NCBI GenBank assembly: GCA_031255875.1
Contig: JAIRRR010000074.1
Location: forward strand, 1 to 10,581
Direction of reading: 5' to 3'
DNA length: 10,581 nt
Source of the DNA: Treponema sp.
Lineage (GTDB): Bacteria > Spirochaetota > Spirochaetia > Treponematales > Breznakiellaceae
Part shown: piece by piece, positions 6,510-10,581 of the stretch
Layout of the letters: each line of letters opens with the position of its first letter
Position numbering within the stretch: position 1 is the first letter of the stretch
Position numbers and translations under genes: made by a program
Notes under the pieces: model-generated
What the model was told of the DNA's origin: nothing
The model's database searches: none
The model's input: only the letters and a program-made list of their open reading frames with translations

Positions 6510-7612
6510 TGATCGGCTTTTTGACGCGCTTAGCGCTTTCGGCATCCCGGACAGGGCTTCTGCCTTCAAGAAACGACAGCGGGTACGCCTCAACTTATTT
6601 CCTTTTTATGCTCATCCTCCTGTCTTCCCTTGTTCTGGGAATCGGGTTCTACCTCCAGTCGGGGTTCCGGGCCCTGCTCCGTTTTCACCGCGACAACAGT
6701 GTTTCCATCGAGCTGAGCAGAATCACCGCCGGGGTGGCGGATTCCATACAAAACGATCCCAGCCCCGACGTTCAGTGCTTTGCCGATCAGGTCTGGGCCT
6801 GGCAGGGGAGGACGGGGAACGATTATACGGTAAATATCACCCCGGTTTCGGACCGGCTGAATCTCAATTTTACAAGGAAGAATATCTTTGACAGAACTTC
6901 GTTGTCCCTGCTTTTCATGCCCGGAAAAACCTCCGCCGATCTCCAGCAGTACCGGGAAGACAACGGGCTTTTCCTCTCCCCCTCGGCCTACGAAGGGCTA
7001 TTCCTCCCGGCAAACCTTGAACGGTACTTTTCCTGCTACGGCTGGGCGAACATAAACCTGGCGGACGAATTTGCCGCGCGCAGCCTGGCCCGCTCCCTTA
7101 CAGGTTCGGACAGTGCCGCGGAAAGGCTGCGGGGTACAATAGAAACCCTGCTCCTCGACCGCAGGGCCGCCTCTCCGGGGGATTTGCGCACGCTTCTCGG
7201 AATAGACTACAACGAGCTTTTCCCCTTTGTGAACGCCGAGCCGCTGATGAACATCAACCACATCGATCCCGATCTGCTCAGGGAAATCCTGGCCTGCCCG
7301 GATTACGGCGTCGAATCGCCCGAGGCGCGGCTTTCGGATGTTCTTGCCCGCCGCGAGGCGGAAGGGATAGCCCGCGCCGACATACCCCTGGTGCTGGGTG
7401 TCCCGCCCGACAGCCCGATCCTGCACTACCTGGGATCCGTAACCTGGTTTTGGGAAATAAGCGTCAGCGGCAGGGGCAAAACACTCAGGACCGTACTCTG
7501 CGGCCTTCCCCCGGAATCCTATTCCGGTTTTTCCGAAATACCGGGAGGCGGCCTCCGGCCCGCAGGGGCCTTTGAAATTAAATATCAGATTATCGAACAG
7601 AGGTACTTATGA
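6509..7612 (+). CDS. gspK: Minor pseudopilin GspK
   Basis: A 367-residue tip pseudopilin. A 25-residue leader ends in NDSG; the mature start is Y-A-S-T-Y with no Glu at +5, as is characteristic of GspK, and a hydrophobic helix runs to about residue 48. The body is long and mostly helical. It shows WANINLADEFAARSL at 179-193, reminiscent of the GspK 'N-x-N-x-A' segment, and a hairpin-helix region around 224-260 (LRTLLGIDYNEL...NINHIDPDLLREIL) as in the SAM/HhH-like insert of this family. Start choice: ATG 6509 has CGGAGG (6498-6503) 5 nt upstream; a TTG three bases earlier is less likely. The ATG overlaps the gspJ stop by one base. The last 4 nt (ATGA) overlap gspL. C90, C176, C263 and C331 may be oxidised in the periplasm. 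Confidence 0.88.
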   Translation: MIGFLTRLALSASRTGLLPSRNDSGYASTYFLFMLILLSSLVLGIGFYLQSGFRALLRFHRDNSVSIELSRITAGVADSIQNDPSPDVQCFADQVWAWQGRTGNDYTVNITPVSDRLNLNFTRKNIFDRTSLSLLFMPGKTSADLQQYREDNGLFLSPSAYEGLFLPANLERYFSCYGWANINLADEFAARSLARSLTGSDSAAERLRGTIETLLLDRRAASPGDLRTLLGIDYNELFPFVNAEPLMNINHIDPDLLREILACPDYGVESPEARLSDVLARREAEGIARADIPLVLGVPPDSPILHYLGSVTWFWEISVSGRGKTLRTVLCGLPPESYSGFSEIPGGGLRPAGAFEIKYQIIEQRYL

Positions 7613-8772
7613 CGCTGCTCACGCTGCCCGCACTGCCCGCAAACAATGCCGCGCCGCCGGACAGACCGGCTTCCGTTGTAACGGCGGGGAAAAAATCCGC
7701 AGTTTTGCTTTCCCCGCTGGAAGTACAAACGGACATTCTGCACCTCCCCCCGCTGCCCCAAAAGCAGCGTGAAAAAGCGGTGCGCCGGGAACTCAGGTCC
7801 CGTTATCCGGGGAACGCGGATACCGCCTGCGTGGAATACTTCTTCCTTCCGCAGAACCGGAAAAAAACGGCGGGCCGGACGCGGCCTCTGGCGGCATTCA
7901 CCGCCGGACCGGAGACCGGCCTGCGTCTGCGGGAGGCGCGGGGGCCTGTCCTTCCCGGCCTGGCCTTTCTCCTTGCCGGACGCAGATGCGCGGGGAAGGA
8001 CAGCGATCTGGCCCTGCTTCTCACGCCGGAGTGGATCGAGGCCGCCTCTTTTTCGGGCGGGGAACTCGCGGACTATTCGGCGGCCGGAATAACCGGAATA
8101 AAAAGCTCCGGCCCTCCCCTTGAATTTCTTGAAGGCCCCCGTTCCAAAACAGGGACCGAAGATCGGCGGGTAACGATAATTTTGAAAGACACGGATGAAA
8201 ACGCCGATTGTGTCCAAAGCCTCAGGCGGCATTTCGCGGACCACCGGATCACCGGCATAGGCGATCTGTGGGACAAGGTCAGCATCCGCAGATACGCGGT
8301 TTTCCGCCGAAAAACCGCAGGCCCGAATAAAAAGGCCGCCGTGCTCCTCCTGGCTTTTTACGGTGTCTTCCTTTTCCTTGCATTGGCGCTGGCAACGGCA
8401 AGGGCGGAAAAGAGCGCCGCCCGGCTCGGGCGGAACTACGACGAGCTGAAAGCCCGCCACGATGAAAACGGGAGGCTGCTTGCGGAAATCGAAGCCCTTG
8501 AGAATCCCGGCGCGGAGCGGGGCAAGGCCGGCCCGCCGGACCCGTATGCCGTTATCGCGGAAATTCACAGGCGTATCCGGGGAGCGAACTTCCGCTCGAT
8601 CACCATCCAGGGGGAAAGATTCAGTTTTGAGGCCGAAGCCCGGGACGCGCTCAGCCTGTTCCGGGAACTGGAACAATCCCCCCGCTTTACCGGCGTCACC
8701 CTTCACCAGACCGCGCCCGCGTCCGCAGACAGCGAGCTGTTCTCCGTATCGGGGAGAGTGCTGCATGAATAG
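7609..8772 (+). CDS. gspL: T2SS platform protein GspL (PilM/PilN-like fusion)
   Basis: Bitopic inner-membrane protein that links GspE to GspM, 387 residues. A cytoplasmic domain of about 240 residues includes LHLPPLPQKQREKAVRRELRSRYP near 44-67, which matches the 'LP...lp..LEe' region of GspL. One membrane span lies at about 243-263, then a charged coiled-coil stretch (264-298) and a periplasmic ferredoxin-like domain (about 312-385). Compared with GspL of model systems, the first strands of the actin-like fold are largely missing; residues 1-25 are Pro/Ala-rich instead. AGAGG at 7599-7603 and the ATGA overlap with gspK fix the start. Divergent but recognisable by architecture and position; the call rests more on topology than on strong sequence identity. 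Confidence 0.78.
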   Translation: MTLLTLPALPANNAAPPDRPASVVTAGKKSAVLLSPLEVQTDILHLPPLPQKQREKAVRRELRSRYPGNADTACVEYFFLPQNRKKTAGRTRPLAAFTAGPETGLRLREARGPVLPGLAFLLAGRRCAGKDSDLALLLTPEWIEAASFSGGELADYSAAGITGIKSSGPPLEFLEGPRSKTGTEDRRVTIILKDTDENADCVQSLRRHFADHRITGIGDLWDKVSIRRYAVFRRKTAGPNKKAAVLLLAFYGVFLFLALALATARAEKSAARLGRNYDELKARHDENGRLLAEIEALENPGAERGKAGPPDPYAVIAEIHRRIRGANFRSITIQGERFSFEAEARDALSLFRELEQSPRFTGVTLHQTAPASADSELFSVSGRVLHE

Positions 8773-9292
8773 TACGGCAAATTTCCGGAAAACCGTAAAA
8801 GTGTTATGCGCCGGCACGCTTTCGCTCCTCTTTCTCTGGCTCCTCGCGGGCCGGGGGTTAAAGCTGAAAAGGGCACTGGACTCCTTCCGGGCGTACCAGG
8901 GCCGCATCGCCGTCCTGGTACCCGATGATCCGGCCCGCCGGGCGGAACTTGCCGGCTACCTTGCCTCGCTGCGGGAAGGCGCTTCCGCGCTCCGGCCCTT
9001 GGAGCCCGGCGGTCCCGAAGAATCCCCGGCAGCGGATGCCGGGCCGAAAATGGGGATAGCCGCAGTCCGGGAACTGCTCCGGGCGGCCGGTATCAGGGGG
9101 GAACGGCTGCGCCTGGACGGCAAGGAGGAAAACGGATCGGCGGAACTTACGCTCCGCTGCGAAACGATAAAATTTTTCGAGTTTCTTTCAAAACTGTCCG
9201 GGCCGGGCCGCTGCCCGGTAGATTATCTCAGCATCCGCGCCGTTTCCGGCTCCCTTTATTCAGACATCGTCATGAGGTTCAAGTATGAGTAG
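8765..9292 (+). CDS. gspM: T2SS platform protein GspM-like (PilO-like fold)
   Basis: A 175-residue bitopic protein. It has a short cytoplasmic N-terminus, one membrane span at about 11-29, a charged helical region to about 75, a Pro/Gly/Ala linker (80-95), and a C-terminal domain (about 96-175) with the alpha/beta pattern of a ferredoxin-like fold: helix AAVRELLRAAG, strands RLRLDG and SAELTLRC, helix FFEFLSKLS, strands VDYLSIRAV and DIVMRFKY. This pattern is typical of GspM and PilO, which pair with GspL. The frame stays open upstream as far as 8462, but ATG 8765 has GGGGAG (8751-8756) 8 nt before it and puts the signal anchor at the N-terminus. It overlaps gspL by 8 nt and the next gene by 8 nt. 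The sequence is weakly conserved, so the name rests on topology and place. Confidence 0.75.
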   Translation: MNSTANFRKTVKVLCAGTLSLLFLWLLAGRGLKLKRALDSFRAYQGRIAVLVPDDPARRAELAGYLASLREGASALRPLEPGGPEESPAADAGPKMGIAAVRELLRAAGIRGERLRLDGKEENGSAELTLRCETIKFFEFLSKLSGPGRCPVDYLSIRAVSGSLYSDIVMRFKYE

Positions 9293-9947
9293 CGTTTCCG
9301 TTAAACAAGCTAAAATCAAATTGCTTAAACTTATCCGCCTTATCCCCCTGGCGCTGCCCGCGTTCGCCATGCCCCTGTTCGCCGCCCGGTGGCAGCCCTT
9401 TCCCGCGGCCGCCGGATCGCCGGGCGCGGCCTTCCAAAACGAAGCGGCAGCCGGCCGCCCCCTTGTTCCGGGGAATTCCGGGCGCGGGGAAGACCTGAAA
9501 CCCGGAACCGCCCCGGACGGGCCGCGCCGGGGCTTGCCGGAAGAACCCGCGCCGCCCGGGGAACTGGCCCGGGCCTTTTACCGCGCGGATAGCCCGGATC
9601 GCGCAAATCGTGCAGATCGCCCAGACCGCACAGACAGCGCGGGCCGCGCGGGCCGCGAAAACGCGGAAAGCGCCCGCAGCCCCGGCCCGGCCCGGAACAT
9701 GCCCGCCCCGGGCGAAAATACCGGGCCGCCCGAAACTGAACCCGCGCCCGGGCCGGAAAACACCGGCGGCAAAACGGGCGGCGGGGAGGGATGGCGGCTG
9801 CTGGGCTTTATCCGGGACGCCGCAGGCATAGAACACAGGTATTTCAAGGAAGAGACAAGCGGGAGAATCATCTCGCTTGCGGACACGCCGGAAATTTATC
9901 CGGCCGGCGCGGATATGCCGGACGGGGAAGGAGCGTCAACGCCATGA
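9285..9947 (+). CDS. Proline-rich single-span protein, possible GspC/PilP-like linker
   Basis: A 220-residue protein I cannot name with certainty. Residues 10-33 form a basic then hydrophobic anchor (or signal peptide); 38-167 is a low-complexity Pro/Gly/Ala/Arg/Glu linker including a D-R-x triplet repeat (105-125). A compact C-terminal segment (168-200) begins G-W-R-L-L-G-F-I and continues with alternating hydrophobic residues. An N-terminal anchor, disordered linker and small strand-rich end opening 'W-x-L-L-G-x-I' is how GspC HR and PilP domains look, and these bind the secretin N0 domain. No other gspC is visible in this window. It differs from standard GspC in its late position in the operon and its lack of a PDZ or coiled-coil end. 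TGAGG at 9273-9277 precedes the ATG. Existence as a gene is well supported by the coupled overlaps; function is inference. Confidence 0.7.
   Translation: MSSVSVKQAKIKLLKLIRLIPLALPAFAMPLFAARWQPFPAAAGSPGAAFQNEAAAGRPLVPGNSGRGEDLKPGTAPDGPRRGLPEEPAPPGELARAFYRADSPDRANRADRPDRTDSAGRAGRENAESARSPGPARNMPAPGENTGPPETEPAPGPENTGGKTGGGEGWRLLGFIRDAAGIEHRYFKEETSGRIISLADTPEIYPAGADMPDGEGASTP
9588..9659 (+). repeat. 9-bp in-frame repeat encoding D-R-x triplets
   Basis: Eight consecutive 9-bp units, imperfectly conserved, read D-S-P, D-R-A, N-R-A, D-R-P, D-R-T, D-S-A, G-R-A, G-R-E. The best units are GATCGCGCA, AATCGTGCA, GATCGCCCA and GACCGCACA (9597-9632). The array lies in the linker of the GspC-like protein and keeps frame, so copy-number change would only alter linker length. 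Confidence 0.75.
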
Positions 9948-10581
9948 AAAAGTATCGCTGTTTTTTAATCGCCGGCGCAGTAATACTGCTGTGCTCGTGC
10001 GCCTCGGCGCCAAAGACGAAGCACAAATCCCAGGCGCTTTACGGCATGATCTACGACCGAGACAACCGTCCGGTATCCGATGCCGAAATCTATGTAAACG
10101 GAAAGTATCAGGCTTCAAGCGATATTCAGGGGCATTTTATCGTAAGTTCCATGAAGCCCCCGGCACGGTACGCGATCAGGGTGGTAAAACCTGAATGGGA
10201 AGAAATCGAAACAAGCGTCTCGTTTACGGACCCATCACACGTACTTTATCTGCACATGTATTCGGGCGATCAACTTTTGGCGGAGGCGGAAACGGCCATC
10301 GCCAGCAAGAACTGGAACGGCGCGGAACTTTTCCTGGCGCGGGCATTGGCCGCCGGTGCGGAAACGCTGCCCGCCGAATACCTCCGCGCAATCATGGCCC
10401 GTAGCCGGGGACAGTACGATGAAGCCTGCTCGATCCTCAAGGCGCTCGCGGAAACCGAAAAGAACATCCCCTGGCTCTGGCTTTTCCTGGCGGACCTTTA
10501 CCAGTACCATCTGGACAAAAAAGAAGAAGCCGGGGAATGTCTTTCAAGGTTTCTGGATTTGCGCCACGACGCTGACATAGA
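9944..10581 (+). CDS. Lipoprotein with carboxypeptidase-regulatory-like and TPR regions (partial, runs off window)
   Basis: The frame is open from ATG 9944 to the right edge: 212 complete codons plus two bases, no stop. Residues 1-18 form a lipoprotein signal (two Lys, hydrophobic core, L16-C17-S18) with C19 the probable lipidated residue; the loose lipobox is like those of spirochaetes. Residues about 31-107 resemble a carboxypeptidase regulatory-like beta-sandwich: L-Y-G-M-I-Y-D, R-P-V-S-D-A-E-I-Y-V-N-G, D-I-Q-G-H-F. From about 108 to the edge the protein is helical with TPR-like pairs (LAEAETAIASKNWNGAELFLARALA; AEYLRAIMARSRGQYDEACSILKALA; LFLADLYQYHLDKKEEAGECLSRFL). AAGGAG lies 10 nt upstream and the ATG shares ATGA with the preceding stop, so it belongs to the operon. 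It may be a pilotin or assembly factor for GspD, by analogy with the TPR lipoproteins PilF/PilW, but this is not shown. Confidence 0.85.
   Translation, partial: MKKYRCFLIAGAVILLCSCASAPKTKHKSQALYGMIYDRDNRPVSDAEIYVNGKYQASSDIQGHFIVSSMKPPARYAIRVVKPEWEEIETSVSFTDPSHVLYLHMYSGDQLLAEAETAIASKNWNGAELFLARALAAGAETLPAEYLRAIMARSRGQYDEACSILKALAETEKNIPWLWLFLADLYQYHLDKKEEAGECLSRFLDLRHDADI

Noticed and set aside
8462..8764. Upstream extension of gspM to ATG 8462
   Set aside because: The added 101 residues are a basic out-of-frame shadow of gspL; ATG 8765 has its own ribosome site and puts the membrane anchor at the N-terminus.
7585..8907. 440-codon open frame on the minus strand opposite gspL
   Set aside because: It shadows gspL and the start of gspM, is Arg/Pro/Gly-rich with no family pattern, and would conflict with the tightly coupled + strand operon.
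9279..9836. Minus-strand frame of 185 codons with a repetitive Ala/Ile/Arg/Cys segment
   Set aside because: The apparent repeat is only the reverse complement of the D-R-x triplet array in the GspC-like gene; no other protein feature supports it.
10356..10580. Short + strand open frame near the right edge
   Set aside because: It is out of frame with the lipoprotein gene that covers this stretch and encodes a Lys/Arg/Ser/Pro-rich sequence without a pattern.

Overview
The window carries most of one type II secretion system (T2SS) operon from a diderm (two-membrane) bacterium. All genes are on the + strand and GC content is high, roughly 58-60% by eye. In order they are: the 3' end of the prepilin peptidase gene (GspO/PilD), a short leader region, gspD (secretin), gspE (ATPase), gspF (inner-membrane platform), gspG (major pseudopilin), a very small pseudopilin in the GspI/GspH position, gspJ-like and gspK minor pseudopilins, gspL and gspM platform genes, a proline-rich single-span protein that may replace GspC, and the start of a lipoprotein gene that runs off the end. 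The secretin shows that the organism has an outer membrane. The loose lipobox and overall style would fit a spirochaete such as a treponeme, but that assignment is an impression and not demonstrated.

Layout: 1-317 is the peptidase tail. 318-440 is the only real intergenic gap, with an AT-rich -10-like patch, a GC-rich stem-loop and a strong Shine-Dalgarno (SD) site for gspD. From 441 to the right edge the genes are packed head to tail. Junction by junction: D/E overlap 4 nt, E/F are 2 nt apart, F/G are 42 nt apart with the preferred gspG start, G/small pseudopilin overlap 29 nt, small pseudopilin/J overlap 14 nt, J/K 1 nt, K/L 4 nt, L/M 8 nt, M/GspC-like 8 nt and GspC-like/lipoprotein 4 nt. 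This implies one polycistronic mRNA with translational coupling.

How the parts should work together: the peptidase trims the pseudopilins. GspE on the cytoplasmic face powers GspF/L/M to build a pseudopilus from GspG, tipped by the small pseudopilin, J and K. The pseudopilus pushes folded periplasmic substrates through the GspD channel. The GspC-like protein would link platform to secretin, and the terminal lipoprotein could help place the secretin in the outer membrane (inference).

Nothing here is a wholly new system, but the T2SS is atypical. The secretin has three tandem N0/STN-like domains. One pseudopilin has only about 59 mature residues and Asp at +5. All pseudopilin leaders are long (22-27 residues). 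GspF and GspL look shortened at the N-terminus. No separate gspH and gspI pair is present. The gspC-like gene lies at the end of the operon and holds a (D-R-x)n triplet repeat. No RNA gene, insertion sequence or CRISPR array is visible.
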